A stretch of 64,000 bases of DNA from positions 62,001 through 126,000 of the forward strand of contig JALZUC010000002.1 in assembly GCA_023301765.1 (NCBI GenBank), given 5' to 3'. Within the stretch, counting starts at the first letter, position 1. Every line of letters begins with the position of its first letter. This stretch comes from Akkermansiaceae bacterium. GTDB lineage: Bacteria > Verrucomicrobiota > Verrucomicrobiia > Verrucomicrobiales > Akkermansiaceae. A program made the translations under genes and the position numbers. The notes under the pieces were generated by a model that worked only from the letters and a program-made list of their open reading frames with translations, searched no databases and was not told the DNA's origin. Positions 39,197-48,349 of this stretch are shown here, in pieces.

Positions 39197-40096
39197 ATGC
39201 TTACAGAATCACTTCAAATCCTCCAAGAAGCCTACTCTGGTTACTGGCAGTTTCTGATCAAAGAAATTAGCCAACCTAATTGGGGGAATTACTTTTACTG
39301 GCTACTCAGTATTTCCCTATTCTTTTTTATGATGGAAACCCTCCGCCCATGGAGGTCTGAACAGGCCAAATTCCGCAAAGACTTCTGGCTGGATGCCTTT
39401 TACATGTTTTTCAACTTCTTCCTCTTTTCCCTCATCATTTATCACGCGGCATCGGAACTCATCGTCACATGGTTTCAAGAACTGTTAGGAACGGTAGGGC
39501 TCACTAACCTAGTAGCCATCGAGATTAGCAGCTGGGCAGTATGGATACAGCTCCTTGCCCTCTTTATCGTTCGAGACTTCATCCACTGGAATGTTCACCG
39601 CCTCCTCCACCGCGTGCCATGGCTCTGGGAATTCCATAAAGTCCACCACTCCGTCGAACAAATGGGGTTTGCCGCCCACCTCCGCTATCACTGGATGGAG
39701 AATATCATCTATAAAATATTAGAATACCTCCCCCTTGCACTCATCGGCTTTGGTATTAACGAGTTCATAATCGTACACATCATTACCATCATCATCGGCC
39801 ATTTTAATCACTCCAATCTCCGTATCCCTCTCGGTCCTTTTAAATATATTTTTAATAACCCCCAAATGCACATCTGGCACCACGCTCGCAAGCTTCCACA
39901 TAAGCATCGGTATGGTATGAACTTCGGCCTCTCACTCAGCATCTGGGATTACCTCTTCTTTACCGCATACATACCCCACAGCGGTAAAGATATTACTCTC
40001 GGATTCCATGATATGAAGGAATTCCCCAAAACTTTCTGGGGCCACATGATTCATGGTTTTAAAAAGAAAAAAAACGATCTGCCGAAGTCACGTTAA
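39197..40096 (+). CDS. Fatty-acid hydroxylase / sterol desaturase family membrane protein
   Basis: About 299 residues from the ATG at 39197; a GTG at 39092 would overlap the divergent TPR start. Several membrane helices surround the di-iron histidine clusters: HWNVHRLLH, HKVHH, and HIWHH followed by HKHRYG. These define the ERG3/CarS-like superfamily that hydroxylates or desaturates lipids with O2. The substrate (fatty acid, sterol/hopanoid or carotenoid) cannot be told. The C-terminus is Lys-rich with an 8-A run. Confidence 0.9.
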   Translation: MLTESLQILQEAYSGYWQFLIKEISQPNWGNYFYWLLSISLFFFMMETLRPWRSEQAKFRKDFWLDAFYMFFNFFLFSLIIYHAASELIVTWFQELLGTVGLTNLVAIEISSWAVWIQLLALFIVRDFIHWNVHRLLHRVPWLWEFHKVHHSVEQMGFAAHLRYHWMENIIYKILEYLPLALIGFGINEFIIVHIITIIIGHFNHSNLRIPLGPFKYIFNNPQMHIWHHARKLPHKHRYGMNFGLSLSIWDYLFFTAYIPHSGKDITLGFHDMKEFPKTFWGHMIHGFKKKKNDLPKSR

Positions 40097-40255
40097 TATT
40101 ACACAAGTCATAGAGAAATCGACTTCTACCCCATGAGGTAGCTCCTTAGAATACCGGATGAATAGTTACAGCGTGTAACAGATATTATTCTGTTCATTCT
40201 CAAAAAACCTGCTTAGCGTCAAATCTGGTTAGAATTACCTTCTCACCTCACTATT

Positions 40256-41608
40256 ATGAAAACTTTTGCCGATACCGGCTTATCAGAAGACCTTCTCCGC
40301 GCCGTCGCAGATAAAGGTTACGACACCCCCTCTCCTATCCAAGCTCAGGCGATTCCACCTGTCCTTGCTCGTAAAGACCTCATAGCTGCAGCCCAGACAG
40401 GTACTGGTAAAACTGCTGGATTCACATTACCCATGATGCAGATTCTTAGCGAATCTAGCCAGTCCAAACCCTCTCGCGGAAGACCTATCCGAGCCCTTGT
40501 GCTTACCCCTACACGCGAACTTGCCGCACAGGTGGAGCAGAGCATCACCGACTATGGGAAATACCTCGAGCTAAGAAGTATGGTTGTCTATGGCGGGGTG
40601 AAGATAGGCCCGCAAATACGTAAACTTAAAGACGGTATTGATATACTTGTGGCCACACCCGGCAGACTTCTCGATCTCTGTCAGCAGGGAGCCTGTAAAC
40701 TCGATCAAGTAAATATGCTAGTCCTAGATGAAGCTGACCGCATGTTAGATATGGGCTTTATCAATGACATCCGTAAGGTCATCAAACTCCTACCAAAGAA
40801 ACGCCAGAACTTGCTCTTCTCAGCTACCTTCTCCAAAGAGATCAAACAAATGACTAAAGAGCTGTTAGTAAATCCTACTACCGTAGAAGTCAGCCCTGAA
40901 AACACCACCGCAGAAACTGTAGAGCAACGTGCCTACCGCTGTGACAACAGTAACAAATCTGAAATTTGCCTCAAACTCATCCAAGAAGGCGACTGGAAGC
41001 AAGTCCTCGTCTTCACCCGCACAAAGCATGGAGCGAACCGTCTCAGTCAGAAACTAGACAAAGCCGGTATTAACTCTAGCGCCATCCATGGTAATAAAAG
41101 CCAAGGGGCACGAACCAAAGCACTAGAAGGCTTTAAACAGGGGAATGTCCGCGTACTCGTAGCTACGGATATCGCCGCCCGTGGCCTAGATATTGCCCAG
41201 CTCCCACATGTTATTAATTTTGAACTTCCTAATATACCCGAGGATTACGTGCACCGCATCGGTAGAACTGGCCGCGCTGGTAAAGAAGGTGAAGCCATCT
41301 CTTTAGTCTGTAATGATGAGCGACCATTTTTCTCTGCTATTGAAAAACTCATTAAACAGCGTATCCCCCTTACTGACATAGAGGGTTTTGCCCCAGAGCT
41401 CTGGCCTAAGCGCCCCCCGACAGCCAGTGAAGTAATGAAAGCTGCTAATGCTCGTAAACAAGAAGCTCGCCAAGCACGTGGCCCACGTAAACCCAGAGAA
41501 GGTGGTAATCGAGGCGGCGGCCGTAATAACTCATCTCAAGCAGGTAACTCTGGAGAGAAAAAATCATCCTCTTCACCAAGTAACCGTAGACGGAATCACC
41601 GCCGTTAA
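40256..41608 (+). CDS. DEAD-box RNA helicase (RhlE-like)
   Basis: 450 residues. Motifs: Q motif [26 protein letters not shown] (shown in shorter form: Q at TPSPIQ), [12 protein letters not shown], Ia [53 protein letters not shown]. The C-terminal ~70 residues are basic and rich in Arg, Gly, Asn and Ser, typical of RhlE tails that bind RNA non-specifically. It likely acts in ribosome assembly, RNA decay or cold growth. Its leader holds overlapping small inverted repeats (40165-40194) and 23 G-free bases before the ATG. Confidence 0.95.
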   Translation: MKTFADTGLSEDLLRAVADKGYDTPSPIQAQAIPPVLARKDLIAAAQTGTGKTAGFTLPMMQILSESSQSKPSRGRPIRALVLTPTRELAAQVEQSITDYGKYLELRSMVVYGGVKIGPQIRKLKDGIDILVATPGRLLDLCQQGACKLDQVNMLVLDEADRMLDMGFINDIRKVIKLLPKKRQNLLFSATFSKEIKQMTKELLVNPTTVEVSPENTTAETVEQRAYRCDNSNKSEICLKLIQEGDWKQVLVFTRTKHGANRLSQKLDKAGINSSAIHGNKSQGARTKALEGFKQGNVRVLVATDIAARGLDIAQLPHVINFELPNIPEDYVHRIGRTGRAGKEGEAISLVCNDERPFFSAIEKLIKQRIPLTDIEGFAPELWPKRPPTASEVMKAANARKQEARQARGPRKPREGGNRGGGRNNSSQAGNSGEKKSSSSPSNRRRNHRR

Positions 41609-41614
41609 TCAGCG

Positions 41615-42880
41615 CTACTTCCCCTCGAAATAAAACACCATAGTGGCCGTAGCCTCTATCTCCTCGTAGCGCATACGCCTAGGAATGGACTGCCCAGCCC
41701 AGCTTTCCAAATATATTACCTCCTTCCGCTCATCGTTAAAACCGATGATCACTGAGGCGTGCACTGGATGATCGCCTCCCGGCCAAGTAGCGCGATCTGC
41801 CTCATCTGGTAATGGTAATATGAGGGAGTTATTCCGTGCGTGGCTACGGGCAAATTTCACATGAGTAAGGTTTCGTTTAAAGTCAAACCGGCGCCAGACA
41901 ACTACTGGCAAACCGGACTTAATTAGACTACGTGCCTTAGAGCGTATAAACTTAACTTCTCGCGATATCGAAAGACCAGCCTCTCTTGCTGTAGCATTAT
42001 AAAGGCCTAGCATATTAGACCCAGAGGCAGAGCCTGTATTCTGAAATCCCCCAGCCACTGCCATCCAGTCCTCATCAATATGTAGGCCAAAATATTGCGC
42101 CACCATCGTCAGTGAGTTCAGGCCACAGTATGGTTTATAGCCCTGTGGCACAGTATGCACACCTTGGATAAGGTAATCCCCGTCTTCACTCTGCATTACT
42201 TGATTTTGGTAATACCGCGTCAGATCATTACCTAGTAGACTTAATCTATTTTTATCTAACCACCCTTTCCTGTAAAGATCACGGTCACGGGTTAAAGTGA
42301 GCCTGAGTAATCTACCATTCTCAGTATAAAGCACCGCTCGCACCACTCCTAAATCATAGACTAAAATATCTGCACGTAACTTCCGCGAGCGCCCCCAGTG
42401 ACTCTCCTTAACCTTACCCTCACTACGCTTCACCAGATGGTTTTTGAGCTTCTTAAAAGTCTCTGAATAAAGCTTCTTAAACTCTACCTGCTTATTAAGT
42501 AACCCCTGTCTCTGTATGTCTATGGGGACATCCGGCTTCTTTGTTAGATAAGGGAAATATGATCCCGCGTCTACAAAGGTAGCCGTCACTGACTCCAAAC
42601 TATTTTTACGATGTGTCGCACGTAGTAACATCACATCTAGATCAAAAAGCTTCGGTCTAGCCAGTAGGTGAGATGTCTGCGCCCCAGCAATTTCATTTTC
42701 CTTACGCCAGTTACCCGGGAGTCCCTGCTCACCCTGCCAGAGACCAGCGCTCAATAGCTGATTCCCCACTTCCAGACCGTTCAATGGACTATCCGCCTGA
42801 TTTACCGCCCTAGAGACCTGATTTGGGATCGCATAAAGAGACTGCGCCAATGCGAGAACCCATATAGCAAACCATTTCAT
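41615..42880 (-). CDS. Secreted C39-like (papain-fold) peptidase protein
   Basis: 421 residues with a signal peptide (MKWFAIWVLALAQSLYA). The C-terminal ~190 residues form a C39_2-like domain: GVHTVPQGYKPYCGLNSLTMVAQYFG with the nucleophile Cys, GLPVVVWRRFD, and HASVIIGFNDERKEVIYLESW with catalytic His and Asp/Asn position. The N-terminal half is unrecognised and rich in Lys/Arg. Such stand-alone C39_2 proteins are uncharacterised; no bacteriocin or ABC exporter lies nearby, so export processing is unlikely. Confidence 0.78.
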   Translation of the reverse strand: MKWFAIWVLALAQSLYAIPNQVSRAVNQADSPLNGLEVGNQLLSAGLWQGEQGLPGNWRKENEIAGAQTSHLLARPKLFDLDVMLLRATHRKNSLESVTATFVDAGSYFPYLTKKPDVPIDIQRQGLLNKQVEFKKLYSETFKKLKNHLVKRSEGKVKESHWGRSRKLRADILVYDLGVVRAVLYTENGRLLRLTLTRDRDLYRKGWLDKNRLSLLGNDLTRYYQNQVMQSEDGDYLIQGVHTVPQGYKPYCGLNSLTMVAQYFGLHIDEDWMAVAGGFQNTGSASGSNMLGLYNATAREAGLSISREVKFIRSKARSLIKSGLPVVVWRRFDFKRNLTHVKFARSHARNNSLILPLPDEADRATWPGGDHPVHASVIIGFNDERKEVIYLESWAGQSIPRRMRYEEIEATATMVFYFEGK

Positions 42881-42919
42881 CTAAAACAATTAGCATCCTT
42901 CATCGATGCCGCAAGCGAT

Positions 42920-44167
42920 TTATAACTGCTCTGGTGACTGAAGAAGCTCAGAAATACGATTCAGTAACATACCTGCGCCACCACCATCAACCACTCGGTG
43001 GTCAAAAGTAAGGTCGATCTCAGCCTCTGTCACTGGGATAAAAGTACCCGTTTGTTCACTCCACACAGGCTTTTTCACCCCGGCACTGAGTCCTAAAATA
43101 AGTGTTTCATTAGGCAGTGGGATAGGTGTTCCCCATGTTAAGCCAAAGGTTCCAAAATTCGTCACTGTAGCAATGCCGTGCTGAGTAGCATCACTAGGCA
43201 GCTTTCGTGCACGTGCCAGCTCTACAAGTTCATTATAGTCAGCTACTAGTTCATTTAGTGTCTTAGTATCTGCATTTCTGATGATAGGCACAAGCACACC
43301 ATCATCTACCTGCACCGCCACCCCTATATCAAAGGCACGTGGGTGCACTACATTTTCACCAATAAGATACCCAGCAGTGGTGGGATTTTCAGCAAGGGCG
43401 ATAGCCAAAGCCCTAAGAAGGTAAAGCGCTGGACCAGGTTTAGGGGTTTGCCCCCGGCGATGATCAAGAATCCTATCCATCACTAGCGGCCTAGCCACAG
43501 TAGCCAGAGGCCGCGTCCAACTCCGCCGCATGGCATCAGCCACAGCTAAGCGCATCGGTGAGGCCTTTGTGCGTGGCCAGCTTTGAATATGCTCAAGAAA
43601 TGATTCCAGATCCTCCACAGTCACACGACCACCAGCACCACTACCAGTAATTGCAGATATATCTGCTGCACGAAGACCCAGCTCCGTCATGCGTGCCCGC
43701 ATACGAGGAGATATGTAATGTGCCCCACCTTTTCCAGTAGGCACTGGCAGACCTTGAACACTCGGCTCTACGCGCTTTGGCTCATGGTAGCCTCCGTCTT
43801 CTGTTTTAAAATGTAAATTGGCCTCAGGGTCATCACCAGATTTGGGAACATCCTCAGCAGGGGCTCCATTTACTCCTGCTGAAACTTCATCAATAGCCTT
43901 TTCCCCTGTGCGATCTAACTCTTCTTGAGTCACCTCTAACACACCTAGCACAGAGCCCACAGCATAGCTTACGCCCTCTGCCACTAAGATCTCAACAACC
44001 TCGCCCACACAGAGAGCCGTCACGCCCATAGTTGCTTTATTTGTTTCCACCTCGATCACCTCCTGATCCGGCACTACGGTATCACCCAGCGCAATATTAA
44101 GGCGCATAATGGTAGCCTCAGCGATAGATTCACCAAGTTGAGGCATGAGGATTGGTACTTTAGGCAT
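42920..44167 (-). CDS. 2-oxoacid dehydrogenase E2 (dihydrolipoyl acyltransferase)
   Basis: 415 residues. Lipoyl domain (1-80) with the lipoylated Lys in ETNKATM; linker; peripheral-subunit-binding domain (ISPRMRARMTELGLRAADI...GRVTVEDLESFL, split here); catalytic domain with the active-site DHRVVDGGGAG and GTFGLTWGTPIPLPNETLILG. It transfers the acyl group from lipoate to CoA. It is last in the E1alpha-E1beta-E2 operon, 27 bases after E1beta. Whether the substrate is pyruvate, branched-chain 2-oxoacid or acetoin cannot be told; no E3 gene is adjacent. Confidence 0.93.
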   Translation of the reverse strand: MPKVPILMPQLGESIAEATIMRLNIALGDTVVPDQEVIEVETNKATMGVTALCVGEVVEILVAEGVSYAVGSVLGVLEVTQEELDRTGEKAIDEVSAGVNGAPAEDVPKSGDDPEANLHFKTEDGGYHEPKRVEPSVQGLPVPTGKGGAHYISPRMRARMTELGLRAADISAITGSGAGGRVTVEDLESFLEHIQSWPRTKASPMRLAVADAMRRSWTRPLATVARPLVMDRILDHRRGQTPKPGPALYLLRALAIALAENPTTAGYLIGENVVHPRAFDIGVAVQVDDGVLVPIIRNADTKTLNELVADYNELVELARARKLPSDATQHGIATVTNFGTFGLTWGTPIPLPNETLILGLSAGVKKPVWSEQTGTFIPVTEAEIDLTFDHRVVDGGGAGMLLNRISELLQSPEQL

Positions 44168-44194
44168 AGGTATAAAAAACGTAAAATAAGCAGG

Positions 44195-45166
44195 CTAGTA
44201 ATTCAATAACTTACGCAGTTCTTGCGCGATTGATTCCGGAGTTGGGCGATGTGCGGCCCACAGATTCGGGTGAAATGGGATAGGTGTATCACGAGCATTA
44301 AACCTAACAGGCGGGGCATCTAACAAGTGAAACGCCTCAGCACTCACGCGAGCCACTACTTCAGCTGTCACACCACCCCATGGGAAAGCCTCGCCCAAAG
44401 CGAGCAACCTACCTGTTCGGGCCACTGAAGCAATAATTGTATCCGTATCCATAGGCTTCACAGAGCGGAGATCTACAACTTCAATTTCCCAGCCACCTTC
44501 AGCATGGAGCATCTCTGCAGCGCGCACTGCCTCATGAACCATAGCACTATATGTAACTACGGTGGCATGCTTACCTGCACGTGTAACTCGAGCCTTACCA
44601 ATGGGCAGTCTATCTCCTTGGAAGTCTTTCGATTTTAACCAACGGTAAAGGAACTTATGTTCACAATACATCACTGGATCATCCATCTTGATAGAGTCTA
44701 ACAACATAGAGTAAGCATCTGCTACAGTAGCTGGAGTCACTACTACTAGACCTGGGTAGTGGGCGTAAAGTGACTCCATACTCTGACTATGAAAAGGTCC
44801 AGAACCAGGAGTCCCCCCAGACGGCAGGCGAACTGTCATCGGCACAGGCACTCCAGTACGGTAAAAGTGCGTAGCTGCTTGGTTAATGATCTGATTAAAA
44901 GCAACGGAGGAAAAATCAGCAAACTGCATCTCTAACACGGGCCGGGCGCCCTCGATGGCAGCCCCTATGGCCATACCCGCCATAGCATCCTCACTGATCG
45001 GTGCATCCAGCACGCGCTCTGGGTATTTCTCCTGCAGCCCTTTGGTAGCCTTAAAGGCTCCACCAAACTTACCAATATCTTGTCCGTAGAGAAAGACACT
45101 GGGGTCCTCCGCCATGGCTTCACTGAGTGCGGCATGAATCGCATCAATATAAGTAATCTCACTCAT
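44195..45166 (-). CDS. 2-oxoacid dehydrogenase E1 beta subunit
   Basis: 323 residues. E1beta signature: TYIDAIHAALSEAMAEDPSVFLYGQDIG, FKATKGLQEKYPERVLDAPISE, GARPVLEMQFADF, RLPSGGTPGSGPFHSQS, PATVADAYSMLLDSI, VEVVDLRSVKP-type ending. It completes the TPP site at the alpha/beta interface. Its ATG overlaps the E1alpha stop by one base (TGATG), so the two are translationally coupled. Confidence 0.95.
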   Translation of the reverse strand: MSEITYIDAIHAALSEAMAEDPSVFLYGQDIGKFGGAFKATKGLQEKYPERVLDAPISEDAMAGMAIGAAIEGARPVLEMQFADFSSVAFNQIINQAATHFYRTGVPVPMTVRLPSGGTPGSGPFHSQSMESLYAHYPGLVVVTPATVADAYSMLLDSIKMDDPVMYCEHKFLYRWLKSKDFQGDRLPIGKARVTRAGKHATVVTYSAMVHEAVRAAEMLHAEGGWEIEVVDLRSVKPMDTDTIIASVARTGRLLALGEAFPWGGVTAEVVARVSAEAFHLLDAPPVRFNARDTPIPFHPNLWAAHRPTPESIAQELRKLLNY

Positions 45167-46197
45167 CAGTTATGAAAGTCTATGTTAGCAGGATTTGAAA
45201 ATGCAGCCCAATCATCTTGATAGGGGTCTGGTGCGGACTCTTTTTGTGCGGTAGCCACTGCCTCTTGCACCACCTCCGTGGCCTCTGTAGCCCATGATTC
45301 TATCTCCTCGGTAGTTGCAAAGCCATACTCGACAAGTTGTGACTTCCCCACCTCTATACTATCACGCCCCAATCCGGAATTACGTAAATTAGAATCTACA
45401 TATGAACCATCATCATGCTCCCCATGACCAGTTAGGCGGAGCATAGACGCAACAATAAGTTGTGCCCCCCCCCCCGCTCTTGCTCGGTCGGCAGCATCCT
45501 TCATCACTTTAATACAAGCTAACATATCTGTACCATCAACACTGTAGCCAGGCACCCCGTAGCCAATCGCCTTATCTACAAGATCTTGGCAAACAAACTG
45601 CCTCTCATTCGGTGTAGAGTAAGCATATTGGTTATTTGCAATCGTAAGCACGAGTGGAAGTTTCTCCACCGCTGCAGTATTTAGCCCTTCATGAAATGCA
45701 CCCGTAGATGTGCAGCCATCCCCTATACAAGTAGCACCTACTACACCATCAAGCTCGCCTTTGATTCTCTTCGCTAGCAGCATCCCACTGACCAGTGAAA
45801 TAGCCGCTCCGAGGTGTGAAATCATCGCCGGCATCCCTTCTGCCGGGCGACCACGGTGAATATTCCCATCTCGACCACGCATAGGCCCAGCCACCGAGCC
45901 CAGATAAGTACGAGTACAATCAAGTATTTCCTCACCAAAAGCTGTGCGCCCAGCTTGATCACGGATCAGAGGGGCAAAAATATCTTTCCCCCGGGTTAAG
46001 CACGAAGCCAGTGAGGCGCTAACAGCCTCTTGCCCTTTACCCAGATAAACTCCACCTACTATTTTACCAGCCCTATACAGGCTTGCTAGCTTGTTCTCTA
46101 GAATACGAGCAGTCTGCATGGACCTAAAGACCTTCCGCACATGATCGCGGTCGAAATCATTGGCATTTACTTGGCTAGCGTCAGTAATATTTCCCAT
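45166..46197 (-). CDS. 2-oxoacid dehydrogenase E1 alpha subunit
   Basis: 343 residues. TPP-binding motif runs from GDGCTSTGAFHEGLN to IANNQYA; other landmarks are GKGQEAVSASLASCL, SHLGAAISLVSG, and DGTDMLACIKVM. It decarboxylates the 2-oxoacid. An 11-G run on the coding strand encodes Gly-Gly-Gly at ~residue 242, a hypermutable tract in an otherwise conserved gene. First gene of the operon; its promoter must lie in the 219-base divergent spacer shared with the nucleotidyltransferase. Confidence 0.95.
   Translation of the reverse strand: MGNITDASQVNANDFDRDHVRKVFRSMQTARILENKLASLYRAGKIVGGVYLGKGQEAVSASLASCLTRGKDIFAPLIRDQAGRTAFGEEILDCTRTYLGSVAGPMRGRDGNIHRGRPAEGMPAMISHLGAAISLVSGMLLAKRIKGELDGVVGATCIGDGCTSTGAFHEGLNTAAVEKLPLVLTIANNQYAYSTPNERQFVCQDLVDKAIGYGVPGYSVDGTDMLACIKVMKDAADRARAGGGAQLIVASMLRLTGHGEHDDGSYVDSNLRNSGLGRDSIEVGKSQLVEYGFATTEEIESWATEATEVVQEAVATAQKESAPDPYQDDWAAFSNPANIDFHN
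45465..45475 (-). repeat. Homopolymeric tract of 11 C (11 G on the coding strand) inside E1 alpha
   Basis: The run falls in the codons for Ala-Gly-Gly-Gly-Ala. A one-base slip would frameshift the gene about two thirds along and would affect coupled translation of E1beta. Confidence 0.9.
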
Positions 46198-46416
46198 GCT
46201 ATTATTAAGTTTTTACAGAACGTACCACTAACAGCTAGTAGGACAATTTGGTTACGTCACTAATAAACCTGTAGCTGGTAAAACTAGCAATAGCATTCTT
46301 TACTAAAGAACAATCATAGCTGATAAATAAATCTTCTAGTTACATTACGGATGAAAGAAACCTTTGCCAAACTGAGTTCCACCATTCATACCCCCATCCT
46401 TTAATACCCCCCACTT

Positions 46417-47334
46417 ATGACTACTAGCCCTACACTTCTCATACTTGCTGCCGGCATGGGCAGCCGCTACGGCGGACTTAAACAAATGGACCCCATGGGA
46501 CCAAACGGCGAAACAGTCCTTGATTACTCAGTATTTGACGCTATCCGCGCCGGCTTTACCCGTGTCGTCTTTGTCATCCGCGAAGAGTTTGCAGACACCT
46601 TCAAAGAGCAAATCGGTAACAACTTTATTGGTAAAATCGAGGTTCATTATGTATTTCAAAAAATGGACGACCTCCCTGACGGTTTCTCCATCCCAGATGG
46701 TCGAGAAAAACCATGGGGCACCACTCATGCCATACGCGCGGCACGTCACATCATTGATAGCTCATTTGCCGTTATTAATGCTGATGACTTCTACGGCGCA
46801 GATGCCTACCAACAATTAGCAAACTACTTTAAAACCACCCTTAATAGTAAAGGTGACACCTCCCAATACTCACTAGTAGGCTACCAGCTCAGCAATACCC
46901 TCTCTAAACACGGCCAAGTTAACCGCGGTATCTGCTCCGCAAAAAACGGATACCTCATAGACGTGGAGGAAGTTACCGAAATTGCACGTGAAGACTCCGG
47001 GCTCATTCAAGGAAACTGGCTAGACGGTAAACGCCGCCCAGTTAATGAAAAAGCCATCGCCTCCATGAACTTCTGGGGCTTCACTCCAGACCTCTTTGCA
47101 CACCTAGAGACTCACTTTATTAAATTCCTCCAAGAACGTGGTTCCGAAATGAAGTCTGAGAGCTACATCCCCACCCTCGTCGATGAGCTCATCTGCTCCG
47201 GTAAAGCTAACTGCAAAGTTCTAGAAACAAGCAGTTCATGGTTTGGTGTCACCTACCCAGATGATAAACCTTACGTTGTTCATAATATTGAGAAACTCGT
47301 TAACACTGGTGCCTACCCTGAAAGTATAGACTAA
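46417..47334 (+). CDS. Sugar-phosphate nucleotidyltransferase
   Basis: 305 residues. The N-terminus has the nucleotide-binding LILAAGMGSRYGGLKQMDPMGP, with NADDFYGADAYQQL as the metal-binding region near residue 125. The GGLKQ form is typical of a nucleotidyltransferase group often encoded beside NahK-type kinases in gut and marine glycan users. Likely it joins UTP (or another NTP) to a hexose/hexosamine 1-phosphate. The epimerase follows after 12 bases, so the two probably form an operon. Its leader has 40 bases without a G. Confidence 0.85.
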   Translation: MTTSPTLLILAAGMGSRYGGLKQMDPMGPNGETVLDYSVFDAIRAGFTRVVFVIREEFADTFKEQIGNNFIGKIEVHYVFQKMDDLPDGFSIPDGREKPWGTTHAIRAARHIIDSSFAVINADDFYGADAYQQLANYFKTTLNSKGDTSQYSLVGYQLSNTLSKHGQVNRGICSAKNGYLIDVEEVTEIAREDSGLIQGNWLDGKRRPVNEKAIASMNFWGFTPDLFAHLETHFIKFLQERGSEMKSESYIPTLVDELICSGKANCKVLETSSSWFGVTYPDDKPYVVHNIEKLVNTGAYPESID

Positions 47335-47346
47335 AACCATCTGGCA

Positions 47347-48288
47347 ATGATGGAGTCCCCTACTATACTTATCACCGGCGGCGCTGGATTTATCGGCTCA
47401 CACATCGTAGAGCACTACCAAGGTAAAGCAGGGGAAATCCGCGTATTAGATAACCTCCGCACTGGCTATCTGCAGAATCTGGAAGGACTAGAACACACCT
47501 TTATACAAGGCTCTATTACAGATAAAGACCTAGTAAAAAAAGCGATCCAAGGTGTGGACTACATCTTCCACATGGCCGCCATAGCCTCTGTGTCGGAATC
47601 TATGGAAAAAGCATCAGAATGTTTAGCCATCAATACACAAGGACTACTAAATATTTCAACAGAAGCCGCCGCCTCTGGAGTTAAAAAAATCATATTCGCA
47701 TCCTCCGCAGCACTGTATGGAGACACACCTATCCTGCCCAAAGTGGAAACGATGCCCCCAGCCCCCCAAAGCCCCTATGCTCACACTAAGTTAGATGGTG
47801 AGCACTACCTCGAAGCACTCCACGCAGAGGGGAACATAAACACCACCTCCATGCGCCTATTTAATGTCTTTGGTCCACGGCAAGACCCTAAGGGCTCATA
47901 CGCAGCTGCAATCCCCATATTTATTGAGAAAGCATTACGCGGAGACCCCATCACCATTTATGGAGATGGCGAGCAAACTCGCGATTTCATCTACGTCAAA
48001 GACATCGTCGAAGCCCTCGCCTATGCCGCTCACAATCACGAGATGCATGGCATATACAACGCTAGCTACGGCGAGCAGATTACAATCAACCAGCTCGCTC
48101 AGCAAATACTCAAAACCACCAATAGCACATCCGTTATACGCCATACAGAAGAGCGTACAAGTGATATCCGGCACTCTAGAGCCTCTATTGAAAAACTACT
48201 CACAACAGGCTGGAAACCACGATACAATCTCCAAGACGGCATCACCACCACCACCACCTACTTTAAGAACAAAATAGCGGCCAAATAA
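47347..48288 (+). CDS. NAD-dependent UDP-sugar epimerase (GalE-like)
   Basis: 313 residues of the extended short-chain dehydrogenase family. NAD-binding TGGAGFIGSHIVEHY; VDYIFHMAAIASV; catalytic Ser-Tyr-Lys: the Ser in FASSAALYG and the Tyr/Lys in YAHTKLDGE; substrate loop RLFNVFGPRQDP and IYGDGEQTRDFIYVKDIV. Likely UDP-glucose or UDP-GlcNAc 4-epimerase. The C-terminus contains a run of five Thr codons, (ACC)5. Confidence 0.92.
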   Translation: MMESPTILITGGAGFIGSHIVEHYQGKAGEIRVLDNLRTGYLQNLEGLEHTFIQGSITDKDLVKKAIQGVDYIFHMAAIASVSESMEKASECLAINTQGLLNISTEAAASGVKKIIFASSAALYGDTPILPKVETMPPAPQSPYAHTKLDGEHYLEALHAEGNINTTSMRLFNVFGPRQDPKGSYAAAIPIFIEKALRGDPITIYGDGEQTRDFIYVKDIVEALAYAAHNHEMHGIYNASYGEQITINQLAQQILKTTNSTSVIRHTEERTSDIRHSRASIEKLLTTGWKPRYNLQDGITTTTTYFKNKIAAK

Positions 48289-48349
48289 CCACTTTTAACT
48301 CATTTTTTGCAAAAACAGACTCAACTACACGGTAGTAATAAGTAACTAT

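Noticed and set aside
46296..46310. TTCTTTACTAAAGAA palindrome between the E1 alpha operon and the nucleotidyltransferase gene
   Set aside because: Short AT-rich palindrome; position is suggestive but not distinguishable from chance.
48243..48260. (ACC)5 microsatellite at the end of the epimerase gene
   Set aside because: In-frame triplet repeat near the C-terminus; length change would not disrupt the frame.
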